Assembly (NCBI RefSeq): GCF_052115485.1
Contig: NZ_JBFRGU010000009.1
Coordinates: 1-64,000 of the forward strand
Length of the DNA: 64,000 bases
Origin: Microvirga sp052115485
Lineage (GTDB): Bacteria; Pseudomonadota; Alphaproteobacteria; Rhizobiales; Beijerinckiaceae
Direction of reading: 5' to 3'
The position numbers and the translations under genes are program-made. Below the pieces are notes generated by a model. The model saw only the letters and a list, made by a program, of their open reading frames with translations. It was not told where the DNA came from and ran no database searches. Of this stretch, positions 8,654 to 16,420 are shown piece by piece; positions within the stretch are counted from its first letter, which is position 1; each line of letters starts with the position of its first letter.

Positions 8654-8756
8654 AGTTTGATCGATCGTGTCTCTTTGAAACACGGTCAAACTCTCGATTC
8701 CTTATTGCCGCGTGATCCGGGCGAACAACCGGTTTCCACTTGTTCGATCATGCTCA
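8651..8756. repeat. interspersed palindromic repeat, copy A
   Basis: First of four copies of a roughly 105-bp element. Its left half is a hairpin (GAGTTTGA facing TCAAACTC), and its right half contains GTGATCCGGGCGAACAACCGG, then TTTCCACTTGTTCGATCATGC. The leading TAG is the stop codon of the upstream GGDEF-EAL gene, and TCA at 8754-8756 gives the TGA stop of the convergent chemoreceptor gene. It is the most diverged copy at its right end. Confidence 0.9.
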
Positions 8757-10094
8757 ATTCCTATCGGCGAGTGCCGTTTCAAGAAACCGGTCGATCCCCT
8801 GCCGCAGATGGCGAAGCTGATGGTCGAGCGTGTGCTTGGCTTTGATCACATCTTGCGCGGCCTCGGCGGCCGAAGTCGCCGATCCGTTCAGAGTCTCGAT
8901 GCTGCTCACCACGATCTGCGTATGGCCTGTCGTCTGCTGCACATTCGTCGCGATCTCCGAGGTCACGGCGGATTGCTCCTCGACCGCTGCGGCAATCGCC
9001 GTGGCGATCCGGCTCACCTCTTCGATGATGCGAGCGATGTCTTCTATCTCGGTTGCACTCTTGTCAGTTGCCTGTTGAATGGCGCCGATGCGCGAGCCGA
9101 TCTCGGTCGTCGCCTGCGCCGTCTGTGTGGCGAGCGTCTTGACCTCCTGCGCCACCACCGCGAAGCCCTTACCCGCCTCGCCGGCATGGGCCGCTTCGAT
9201 GGTTGCGTTCAGTGCCAATAGATTTGTCTGACTCGCGATCTGATCGATCAGATCTACCACATCGCCGATCTGCCGCGCCTGCCGGGCGAGCCCAACGACG
9301 AAATCCTTCGTGCGTTGGGCGCTCTCGAAAGCCTGCCGCGCCACGTCCGCCGAACGGGTCGCCTGCTGGCCGATCTCCCTTACGGAGACGGCGAGTTGTT
9401 CGGTCGCCGCTGCACCCGACTGCATGTTCGAGGCGGTTCTCTCGGACGTGCTCGCGACTTCACTTGCAAGAGCACGCGCCTCGGCGGTTGCCATGTCGAG
9501 CACCGCGGCGCTTTCCTCAAGGGCGTCACTCGCCTGGCGCGAGATCAGCAAAGTCGTCTGCACCTCATCGGAGAAGTGCGCGACCGCGTCGGCGAGTTCC
9601 TTCCCCCGTCTTTGGCGCTCTTCGACCAGTGCCTCCTGATAGGTCGAGATGGCATAATCCATATCGAGCATGACGGCCTTGTTCATCGCAACGATCTTGC
9701 GTGCAAGCGAGGCGCCGCTGAACCGGTGCTTCGTTGAAAGCGACTGTAGTAACTCGTTCAAGACAAAAGCGTACCCGCCAATATACCAGCGTGGCTCCAG
9801 GCCGATCTTGTTATGAACGAGACCAATACGCCGAATGCTGTCGACATACGTCGCGTCGAACTTACCGCTGAAAAGACAAGCCCAGTGTCGGGATTGCGCC
9901 TCGATAAGGTGCGGCTGCCTTGAGCCGATCATGGCACTCAGCATCGGCATGCGGTGCACATGCGCGTAAAAGCGCTCAAGTATCTTGGGCAACGCCGGTT
10001 CGACGATCGGCCACAAGGATTGCAGTTCCCGGCAGACCTCCTCATCGATGCCGAGAAAGGAGAGCCGCTCCGCAAGCGCCGCTTTATTCTGCAT
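8754..10094 (-). CDS. globin-coupled methyl-accepting chemotaxis protein (HemAT-like)
   Basis: A soluble aerotaxis-type receptor of 446 residues with no membrane segment. The first 170 residues form a sensor globin: the PRWYIGGYAFVLNELL region and the upstream RIGLVHNKIGLEP place the proximal heme-ligating histidine at residue 94. Residues about 180-440 are an MCP signalling domain with the hairpin core VVDLIDQIASQTNLLALNA, then TIEAAHAGEAGKGFAVVAQEV. I chose the ATG at 10094 (MQNKAALAERL), preceded by AAGGTGGGG; the longer open frame has no matching N terminus. Known relatives bind O2 and pass the signal to CheA. It is convergent with the GGDEF-EAL gene. Confidence 0.93.
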   Translation of the reverse strand: MQNKAALAERLSFLGIDEEVCRELQSLWPIVEPALPKILERFYAHVHRMPMLSAMIGSRQPHLIEAQSRHWACLFSGKFDATYVDSIRRIGLVHNKIGLEPRWYIGGYAFVLNELLQSLSTKHRFSGASLARKIVAMNKAVMLDMDYAISTYQEALVEERQRRGKELADAVAHFSDEVQTTLLISRQASDALEESAAVLDMATAEARALASEVASTSERTASNMQSGAAATEQLAVSVREIGQQATRSADVARQAFESAQRTKDFVVGLARQARQIGDVVDLIDQIASQTNLLALNATIEAAHAGEAGKGFAVVAQEVKTLATQTAQATTEIGSRIGAIQQATDKSATEIEDIARIIEEVSRIATAIAAAVEEQSAVTSEIATNVQQTTGHTQIVVSSIETLNGSATSAAEAAQDVIKAKHTLDHQLRHLRQGIDRFLETALADRN

Positions 10095-10204
10095 GGTTGT
10101 GCCCCACCTTATTTCAAGAACGAGGCATGTATGATGAGAAGATTGGCTCAGGCTTGCACCACCGCGCCGCGGCACTGCCAACAGGTGTCTTCGCGTACTA
10201 AATG

Positions 10205-10235
10205 AAAAAAGAGCCACCCGGTGGGATGGCTCTTT
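10205..10235 (-). terminator. rho-independent terminator after gapR
   Basis: AAAGAGCCA and TGGCTCTTT form a perfect 9-bp stem (10208-10235) with an inner CCC/GGG. On the minus strand it is followed by six T (10205-10210). It lies 30 nt past the gapR stop codon. It would also work weakly in the plus direction. Confidence 0.85.
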
Positions 10236-10265
10236 CGAAGCGTCGGATGCGAGAAGAAGTGCCGA

Positions 10266-10526
10266 TCAGCCGGCCATCCCAAGCGCCTGCATATAGAGTT
10301 CGAGGATCGCTTCCTCTTCCTGGCGCTCGGCGTAGTCGCGTTTGCGCATGGCGATGATCTTGCGCAGGACCTTGGTGTCGAAGCCGTTGCCCTTGGCTTC
10401 GGCGTAGACGTCCTTGATATCGCCCGCGATACCGGCCTTTTCCTCTTCGAGGCGCTCGATGCGCTCGATGAAGGCCTTTAGCTGATCGGCCGCGACGGAT
10501 TCGGTTTGAAAAGATGCGTCGTCCAT
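10266..10526 (-). CDS. gapR: GapR family DNA-binding protein (DUF2312)
   Basis: GapR is a small nucleoid protein that binds AT-rich, overtwisted DNA ahead of replication and transcription in Caulobacter. The 86-residue product is one DUF2312 domain: AADQLKAFIERIERLEEEKAGI and IKDVYAEAKGNGFDTKVLRK, then IIAMRKRDYAERQEEEAILELY. The helical, Lys/Arg- and Glu-rich pattern and length match the family closely. It is followed by a strong terminator and stands alone or shares a transcript with the DUF1244 gene 60 bp upstream. Confidence 0.93.
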   Translation of the reverse strand: MDDASFQTESVAADQLKAFIERIERLEEEKAGIAGDIKDVYAEAKGNGFDTKVLRKIIAMRKRDYAERQEEEAILELYMQALGMAG

Positions 10527-10586
10527 GAATGTGTTCCGTGATCTTTGGTTTCAGGTGAAGGGTGGATGCCTCTGATGGAGGCCGTC

Positions 10587-10892
10587 TTAATGGGAAGGCT
10601 TCGACTTCTCAAATCGCGCCAGTTGGTCCGGATCGGCTTCGCTTTGGTAGCGCGCCTTCCAGTCCGCGTATGGCATCCCGTAGACGAGCTCGCGGCTGTC
10701 GTCCTTGGACAGTGTCACGCCCCGGCTGTCTGCGGCTTCCTTGAGCCAGTTCGAAAGGCAGTTGCGGCAGAAGCCCGCGAGATTCATGAGATCGATATTC
10801 TGCACGTCGTGACGGACGCGCAAATGCTCCACGAGCCGACGGAAGGCCGCGGCTTCGAGTTCGGTCTGGAGCGTTTTATCGATCTCGCTCAT
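10587..10892 (-). CDS. DUF1244 domain protein
   Basis: A conserved small alphaproteobacterial and gammaproteobacterial protein of unknown function, 101 residues. The DUF1244 signature is visible: FRRLVEHLRVRHDVQNIDLMN, then LAGFCRNCLSNWLKEAADSRG and YGMPYADWKARYQ. The CxxC pair in FCRNCL is invariant in the family and could bind a metal or act in redox chemistry, but neither is shown. It lies 9 bp downstream of an N-formylglutamate amidohydrolase gene in the same direction and is probably co-transcribed. Confidence 0.9.
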   Translation of the reverse strand: MSEIDKTLQTELEAAAFRRLVEHLRVRHDVQNIDLMNLAGFCRNCLSNWLKEAADSRGVTLSKDDSRELVYGMPYADWKARYQSEADPDQLARFEKSKPSH

Positions 10893-10901
10893 GGTTTCCC
10901 T

Positions 10902-11735
10902 TCAATGACGGCGCAGTCGCTCACGCGTCCGCGTCGCATGGAGTTTCGGAATTCGCCGGTCCGCCTGCGCGGCGAGCGGCTTCAGAAGCGTCGCGAAACG
11001 CTTGGCCCATTCTTCCGCGCCTTCGTCCGTGGCGATCAGATCCTGCCGGATTTCGACGAGGGCGTTGGCAAGCCCTAGTACGGTCGCGTGACGGTCGATG
11101 GTATCGCCCGCCAGCGCCCCGTCATAGGGCTCGTTGTCACCCACCACCAAGCTGTCCTCGGCGGCAAGCCCGTCGAGAAGCGGCCGAGCGAATCGGTCGT
11201 CCACGTCCCAGAGGATGCCCACATGCCAGGGGCGCGGCCAACCCCGCCACAGGGGTGTGAAGCTGTGGATTGTGACGATAACCGGCGGATTTCCAGTCCC
11301 TATGGCATTCTCGACCGCAGCTTGGATGGCCGCGTCATACGGATCGTAGAAGCGCGCGATCCGGCGCTGGACCTCCGCTTCGTCCACTTTGGCGTTTCCG
11401 GGGACAACCGCCCCATCCGAGAGGCGCATGACGAGAGTCGGGTCGTCGCGGCCGCGATTGGGATCGATCACGAGACGGGAGAATCGGGTCAGGATCGCCG
11501 GTGCGCCGAGGCGCTTCGCAAGAGAACGGGTCACCGCCGCAGCGCCGATGTCGTAGGCGATGTGCCGCTCGAACTCCGCCAGTGGCAGACCGAGATCCCC
11601 ATAATCCTCCGGCACGGCGTTGGATGCGTGATCGCACAGGATCAGGACGCCGGACTCGAGCGAGCCCGCGATGGTTTCGACAGGATGAGGAGTGGAAGAG
11701 GACACGTCGAGGATGCGCGCGGCGGAGGCTGACAT
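10902..11735 (-). CDS. N-formylglutamate amidohydrolase family protein (copy 1)
   Basis: Zinc hydrolase of the family that cleaves N-formyl-L-glutamate to glutamate and formate, the last step of one histidine degradation route. The 277-residue product carries the family landmarks LILCDHASNAVPEDYGDLGL (His and Asn), ERHIAYDIGAAAVTRSLAKR, SRLVIDPNRGRDDPTLV and VIVTIHSFTPLWRG. I prefer the ATG at 11735 (MSASAARIL), five codons inside the open frame. No hut genes lie near, so the natural substrate may be another formylated or acylated amino acid. A distant paralogue lies at 16421. Confidence 0.88.
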   Translation of the reverse strand: MSASAARILDVSSSTPHPVETIAGSLESGVLILCDHASNAVPEDYGDLGLPLAEFERHIAYDIGAAAVTRSLAKRLGAPAILTRFSRLVIDPNRGRDDPTLVMRLSDGAVVPGNAKVDEAEVQRRIARFYDPYDAAIQAAVENAIGTGNPPVIVTIHSFTPLWRGWPRPWHVGILWDVDDRFARPLLDGLAAEDSLVVGDNEPYDGALAGDTIDRHATVLGLANALVEIRQDLIATDEGAEEWAKRFATLLKPLAAQADRRIPKLHATRTRERLRRH

Positions 11736-11828
11736 TCGAAAATCTAGCAAAAGTTGATGCCAACTCGCTTAAACTGCCATAGGAGCCTTGGCAACGCGCG
11801 CCTTCACACGCACCAACTCCGATGAGTC

Positions 11829-12743
11829 ATGACCTCGACACCTGCCGCAACCCGCCACGACACCGGATTCGTCACCGCTTTTCTGGCCCTTTGCGCCGGA
11901 GCCGTGGCCATGGGCGCCTCGCCGATCTTCGTGCGCTTTGCTTCCGCCGATGTGGGGCCATTCGCCAGCGCATTCTGGCGCGTCGCGCTCTCGCTGCCGG
12001 TGCTTTACGTCTGGATGCGGATCGAGGAATTGAAAGCGTCCGGCCCTCCGCGCGTCAAATTCAGCAAGGCATCGATCCTCGCAGGGCTTGCGTTTACGGG
12101 AGACTTGTTTTTCTGGCATCTGTCGATCCTGAGCACGACCGTCGCCAATGCGACATTCTTCGCGACGACGGCCCCCCTCTTCGTCATCCTGATCGTCTGG
12201 CTCGTCCTCAAGCAGAAGATCTCGCGCGGCACCATTATCGGCCTTGTGTGCTGCCTTCTGGGCGGGGCCGCCCTGATCGGCCAGAGCCTGAATGTCGATC
12301 CGGCGCGGATACGCGGCGATCTCTACGGCATCGCCACGGCGTTTTTCTTCGGCCTGTATTTCCTGACTATCGAGCGGGCGAGAAAGACGGCGGGCGCTGC
12401 TCGGGTCACCTTCGAGGCCGGAATCGTGACCTCGGCCTGTCTTTTCGTCATCGCGCTCACCCTCGATACCCGCGTCGTCCCCCAGACCCTGCAAGGGATC
12501 GCAGCATTAACCGCCCTGGCGTTCATCAGCCAGGCGGGCGGCATCGGTCTTCTGGCGGTCGCTCTCGGTCGTTTGCCTTCCGTCTTCTCATCGCTCGTCA
12601 TCTTCCTCGAAGCGGTAGCAGCGGCGGCTTTCGGCTGGATCATTCTCGGCGAGGCGCTGACGCTGCCTCAAATTCTCGGCGGGGCGCTCATTTTCATCGG
12701 GATCTGGGCCGCCCGGCCGAAACCGAAGGCAGTAGCCGGCTAA
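11829..12743 (+). CDS. EamA/DMT-superfamily transporter
   Basis: A drug/metabolite-type permease of 304 residues with ten predicted membrane helices in two EamA repeats (about residues 15-140 and 160-295). SPIFVRFASADVGPFASAFWR near the first loop and GEALTLPQILGGALIFIGI at the end are typical of this superfamily. Substrates range from amino acids to nucleotides and cannot be assigned. It starts 94 bp from the divergent amidohydrolase. A CACACG/CGTGTG hairpin followed by ATAATTTTG at 12749-12775 is a weak terminator after it. Confidence 0.9.
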   Translation: MTSTPAATRHDTGFVTAFLALCAGAVAMGASPIFVRFASADVGPFASAFWRVALSLPVLYVWMRIEELKASGPPRVKFSKASILAGLAFTGDLFFWHLSILSTTVANATFFATTAPLFVILIVWLVLKQKISRGTIIGLVCCLLGGAALIGQSLNVDPARIRGDLYGIATAFFFGLYFLTIERARKTAGAARVTFEAGIVTSACLFVIALTLDTRVVPQTLQGIAALTALAFISQAGGIGLLAVALGRLPSVFSSLVIFLEAVAAAAFGWIILGEALTLPQILGGALIFIGIWAARPKPKAVAG

Positions 12744-12892
12744 TCTTCCACACGCATTTCCGTGTGATAATTTTGTATTGTGATCATCTTAAGCCGATGG
12801 GGTCTTGAAGCTCTGCCTGTTCTGGTCGACAACGATTCGGCATACTTGTTTGAAAATTGGCCGCTCCTTTTTGACGGATCGCACCAAATTCC

Positions 12893-13354
12893 ATGATTGG
12901 ACTTGAAACCTCATTCGCACGAAACGGGCGGCGAAGCCTTTGGCTTGCGGCGCTCATCGGCGTCGGCTCGCTTTTCGCCGCCGCCCCTGCGCGGGCCGAT
13001 TTGCGCCTGTGCAACATGACGCCGAGCCGCGTCGGGATCGCGCTGGGGTATCGCGACAATCAGGGATGGATCACCGAAGGGTGGTGGAACTTGAACTCGC
13101 GCTCCTGTGAAACCCTGCTCAAAGGGCAACTCGCCGGACGCTTCTATTATGTCTACGCGATCGATTACGACCGCGGCGGCGACTGGAGCGGACGGTCCTT
13201 CATGTGCACGCGGGAGCGGGAATTCACCATTCGCGGGACCGAGGATTGCCTCGCCCGCGGCTTTGACCGAAGCGGCTTCTTCGAGGTCGATACAGGCGAG
13301 CAACAAAGCTGGACGATCCAGCTCACAGACACGAACCGCCCAGGGGGGCAATAG
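12893..13354 (+). CDS. DUF1036 secreted protein
   Basis: A small exported protein of unknown function, 153 residues. A signal peptide ends near APARAD (residues 1-31). DUF1036 follows: LRLCNMTPSRVGIALGYRDN, GWITEGWWNLNSRSCETLL and YYVYAIDYDRGGDWSG. Three cysteines are in conserved positions. The ATG lies 150 bp after the transporter gene and the stop is 3 bp before pyruvate kinase, so the two are probably one transcript. This pairing with pyk recurs in relatives, from memory. Confidence 0.9.
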   Translation: MIGLETSFARNGRRSLWLAALIGVGSLFAAAPARADLRLCNMTPSRVGIALGYRDNQGWITEGWWNLNSRSCETLLKGQLAGRFYYVYAIDYDRGGDWSGRSFMCTREREFTIRGTEDCLARGFDRSGFFEVDTGEQQSWTIQLTDTNRPGGQ

Positions 13355-13357
13355 AAT

Positions 13358-14794
13358 ATGCGCCGTGCACGACGCACTAAAATCCTCGCAACACTCGGTC
13401 CGGCTTCTGAGAATCCGGAGATGATCGAGCGGCTTTTCAAGGCCGGAGCGGACGTCTTCCGCCTCAATATGAGCCATCTGGCCCGTGAAAAACTGCCTGA
13501 GCGCGTGGAGATGATCCGCAGCGTCGAGGCCAAGTGCAAGCGTCCCATCGCGATCCTGGCCGATCTTCAAGGGCCGAAGCTGCGCGTCGGCGTTTTCGAG
13601 ACCGACAGCGCGATGCTGGTGAAGGGTCAAACCTTCATTCTCGATGCGGACAACACGCCGGGCAACGAAAAGCGCGTTCACCTCCCGCATCCGGAAATCC
13701 TGTCCTCGCTGGAGCCGGGACATACGGTTCTGATCGATGACGGTAAGCTCCGGCTGCGCGTGAAATCGGTCAAGAACGGCTCAGCCACCACCGAAGTCGA
13801 GATCGCCGGCAAGATTTCGAATCGGAAGGGCGTGAGCCTGCCCGATACGACGATCCCCGTCGCCGCCATGACTGACAAGGATCGTTCCGACCTCGAAGCG
13901 GCGCTTGCCGCAGGCGTGGACTGGATCGCCCTGTCCTTCGTGCAGCGCCCTGAAGACGTGGCCGAAGTGAAGAAGGTCGCTCAGGGCCGCGCGCTCGTGA
14001 TGTCCAAGCTCGAAAAGCCGCAGGCCATCGCCCGTCTCGACGAGATCGTCGAAATCTCGGACGCGGTCATGGTCGCCCGTGGCGATCTGGGCGTGGAAAT
14101 GCCGCTCGAAAAGGTTCCCGGGATCCAGAAGCTGATCGTGCGCACCGCGCGCAAGCTCGGTAAACCCGTCGTCGTCGCGACGCAGATGCTCGAATCGATG
14201 ATCACGGCCCCTGTCCCGACCCGTGCGGAAGTGTCGGACGTCGCCACCGCCGTTTATGACGGCGCTGATGCGGTGATGCTCTCGGCGGAGAGCGCCTCCG
14301 GCCAGTACCCCATCGAGGCCGTCGCGACCATGAACCGGATCGCGGAAGAGGTGGAGCAGGATCACGCTTATTGGTCGATCCTGCAGGCCCAGCGCACGGA
14401 GCCGGAAGCGACCGGTTCGGATGCGATTGCCGCCGGCGCGCACCAAATCGCCGACACTCTTCACCTGAAATCCATCGCTGCCTGGACCTCCTCGGGCTCG
14501 ACCGCCTTCCGCATCGCCCGTGAACGCCCGAACTCGACCGTTCTGGCCTTGACGCCGAACATCGACACCGCCCGCCGCTTGGCTCTGGTGTGGGGCGTCC
14601 ACGCCATCCGGACGAAGGATGCGAGCGATATCGATGACATGGCGGCCCGCGCCTGCAAGTTCGCGGTGCGCGAAGGTCTCTCGGACATCAACGACCGCAT
14701 CATCATCGTCGCGGGCGTGCCGTTCGGAACGCCGGGGGCCACCAACATGGTGCGCATCGCCTTCATTACGCAGGAACACGCGTCGCGGGCCTAA
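13358..14794 (+). CDS. pyk: pyruvate kinase
   Basis: Converts phosphoenolpyruvate and ADP to pyruvate and ATP, the last step of glycolysis. The 478-residue product has the N-terminal RTKILATLGPASENPEM, the substrate-binding loop FRLNMSH, the B domain at about 70-165, the catalytic SKLEKPQAI and VARGDLGVEMPLEKVP, and VVATQMLESMI. The C-terminal domain (about 345-478) is normal. Length matches the family. It follows the DUF1036 gene by 3 bp. Confidence 0.98.
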   Translation: MRRARRTKILATLGPASENPEMIERLFKAGADVFRLNMSHLAREKLPERVEMIRSVEAKCKRPIAILADLQGPKLRVGVFETDSAMLVKGQTFILDADNTPGNEKRVHLPHPEILSSLEPGHTVLIDDGKLRLRVKSVKNGSATTEVEIAGKISNRKGVSLPDTTIPVAAMTDKDRSDLEAALAAGVDWIALSFVQRPEDVAEVKKVAQGRALVMSKLEKPQAIARLDEIVEISDAVMVARGDLGVEMPLEKVPGIQKLIVRTARKLGKPVVVATQMLESMITAPVPTRAEVSDVATAVYDGADAVMLSAESASGQYPIEAVATMNRIAEEVEQDHAYWSILQAQRTEPEATGSDAIAAGAHQIADTLHLKSIAAWTSSGSTAFRIARERPNSTVLALTPNIDTARRLALVWGVHAIRTKDASDIDDMAARACKFAVREGLSDINDRIIIVAGVPFGTPGATNMVRIAFITQEHASRA

Positions 14795-14827
14795 GAGCCC
14801 GCCTTGCCTCCTCCGGGAGACGACGGG

Positions 14828-15427
14828 TCAGAGATCCTGCCCGTCGATTTCCGGGGCGAGATGGTCGACGATTTTTTTGAGCATCGGAAATTGCGGATTG
14901 AGCGCCAGCGCCCGGCGATAGGCATTCAACGCCCGCGCTTTGTCATCCGACGACATATAAATATGGCCAAGCCCCGCCCAGGCGTTGAACTGGCGTGGCT
15001 CGAGCTTCAGCGTCTGCCGCAGATCGGCCATGGCGCTCACCGGATCGTCCAGGAGATAGAACACCGTCGCGCGCTGGCTCCAGGCCTCGGCCCAGTTCGG
15101 CTGGAGCGTAATGACCCGATCGAGTAATTCGATGGCGAGCGGATAGTCCTTTGCCTCCACGGCTGCGGCAGCCCGGGCATAAAGCAGGTCGGTCGTATCG
15201 GACCCGGAACGCTCCCAGCGTTTCTCGATCTGCGCGGCGATACCCTTTGCCTCGGCCTCGTCCTGCGCCTTTGAAAGACGCTCGAACAGGCTGTCGAGGG
15301 TGATCGGACGACGCGGCTGCGGGCGTGGCTGCTCCTGCGAAGCTGGCGGACGCACATTCTGTTGCGCCTGAACCGGAAGAACCGGCAGGCTTACCGAAAT
15401 GACAATCATGAACGCAAAAAGCCGCAT
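14828..15427 (-). CDS. secreted TPR-repeat protein
   Basis: A 199-residue exported protein with a signal peptide (MRLFAFMIVISVSLPVLPVQA) and three or so tetratricopeptide repeats from about residue 90: YPLAIELLDRVITLQPNWAEAW, VFYLLDDPVSAMADLRQTLK and IYMSSDDKARALNAYRRALA. TPR arrays mediate protein contacts; partner and role are unknown. I place the start at 15427 because the signal peptide begins there; an internal Met at 15409 is possible. The 15427 start codon lies inside the stem of the terminator that ends rpmJ, an unusual arrangement discussed as a finding. Confidence 0.85.
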   Translation of the reverse strand: MRLFAFMIVISVSLPVLPVQAQQNVRPPASQEQPRPQPRRPITLDSLFERLSKAQDEAEAKGIAAQIEKRWERSGSDTTDLLYARAAAAVEAKDYPLAIELLDRVITLQPNWAEAWSQRATVFYLLDDPVSAMADLRQTLKLEPRQFNAWAGLGHIYMSSDDKARALNAYRRALALNPQFPMLKKIVDHLAPEIDGQDL

Positions 15428-15458
15428 GCCGGAACCATGTAGGATTCCGGCATGCGGC
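15416..15458 (-). terminator. terminator of rpmJ overlapping the next gene's start
   Basis: A perfect 14-bp stem (15421-15434 with 15445-15458, GCCGCATGCCGGAA against its complement) with a 10-nt loop is followed on the minus strand by five T (15416-15420). It lies 44 nt past the rpmJ stop. The ATG of the TPR gene (15425-15427) is within the downstream arm. Confidence 0.88.
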
Positions 15459-15501
15459 GTCAATTCAGTTTTGGCGCGGCATCGCCGCACCATTGAAGAG
15501 C

Positions 15502-15627
15502 TTAGCCCTGACGAGCCTTGTAGCGCTTCTGCGTCTTGTTGATGATGTAGACGCGGCCCTTGCGACGAACGAGCTGGTTGTCGCGGTGACGGCCGCGGAT
15601 CGACTTCAACGAGTTACGGATCTTCAT
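15502..15627 (-). CDS. rpmJ: 50S ribosomal protein L36
   Basis: L36 is the smallest protein of the large ribosomal subunit and binds near the peptidyl transferase region. The 41-codon frame begins MKIRNSLKSIRGRHRDNQL and continues VRRKGRVYIINKTQKRYKARQG. It is the cysteine-free variant form (no zinc ribbon), the type usual in alphaproteobacteria. A GGGAGAT ribosome-binding site stands before the ATG. It lies between tRNA-Val upstream and a TPR gene downstream and ends in a strong terminator. Confidence 0.96.
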   Translation of the reverse strand: MKIRNSLKSIRGRHRDNQLVRRKGRVYIINKTQKRYKARQG

Positions 15628-15671
15628 ATCCGGATCTCCCGTGGCCTCTCGGGAAGGCCGAATGAAAAGAA

Positions 15672-15746
15672 TGGTGGGCGCGGCTGGGATCGAACCAGCG
15701 ACCCCTACGATGTCAACGTAGTGCTCTCCCGCTGAGCTACGCGCCC
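15672..15746 (-). tRNA. tRNA-Val (anticodon GAC)
   Basis: Reading the minus strand, the acceptor stem is GGGCGCG/CGCGCCC with encoded A and CCA at the 3' end. The D arm is GCTC-AGCGGGA-GAGC, the anticodon stem-loop CTACG-TTGACAT-CGTAG gives GAC, and the T arm contains GGTTCGATCC. All stems pair. GAC reads GUC and GUU valine codons. Confidence 0.97.
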
Positions 15747-15892
15747 CAGAAGCGGCGGTTCTTGCGAGCCCCGCTTCGTGTGTGGAGGGCGATATACCGG
15801 CAAGCAGTCAGGGACGCAAGCCGTGTCGGCGAACCTTTTTGAGCATCATCAGGAAAAAGTGAAATCCGCTTTTTCCCGAGACCCTGCAAACC

Positions 15893-16249
15893 TTACGCCG
15901 CCATCAGTTTGTCGACTTCATTCACCAGATCGCGCAGGTGGAAGGGCTTCGAGAGGACCTTCGCGTCCCGGGGGGCCTGTGAATCCGGGTTCAGGGCGAC
16001 AGCGGCAAAGCCTGTGATGAACATGACCTTGATCTCAGGGTCGAGCTCGGTCGCCCGACGGGCAAGCTCGATTCCGTCCATCTCCGGCATGACGATATCC
16101 GTCAAAAGAAGCTCGAAAGGCTCTTCCCGCAGCCGGTCGTAAGCCGTGAGGCCGTTGTCGAACGAGGCCACCTCGTAGCCCGCGTTTTCCAGCGCCTTCA
16201 CCAGAAAGCGCCGCATATCGTTGTCGTCTTCGGCCAGAATGATCTTCAT
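15893..16249 (-). CDS. cpdR: single-domain response regulator CpdR
   Basis: CpdR is a stand-alone receiver that, when unphosphorylated, delivers substrates to the ClpXP protease to control the cell cycle. The 118-residue product is one receiver domain starting MKIILAEDDNDMRRFLVKAL. The phosphoacceptor is Asp51 in LLLTDIVMPEMDG, Thr79 lies in VMFITGFAAVAL, and Lys100 in VLSKPFHLRDL. The family's GFAAVALN stretch is distinctive. Start is the ATG at 16249; the open frame extends 26 codons further without likeness. It is transcribed away from an N-formylglutamate amidohydrolase gene. Confidence 0.94.
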   Translation of the reverse strand: MKIILAEDDNDMRRFLVKALENAGYEVASFDNGLTAYDRLREEPFELLLTDIVMPEMDGIELARRATELDPEIKVMFITGFAAVALNPDSQAPRDAKVLSKPFHLRDLVNEVDKLMAA

Positions 16250-16420
16250 TTTCGCCCCAGTCCCCGCGAAGTCTTGGCCTCGTTCATGGGGCGTGGTGGG
16301 TAAACAAGCGGTGAAAACGGGGGCCAACCCATCAAGATTTGTGCATGGACAGATCCCGAAGCCGCCGTCAGACTAACCAGAATGTAAATTTTCACCCTTC
16401 TCGAGGCAGTTCCGAATCTG

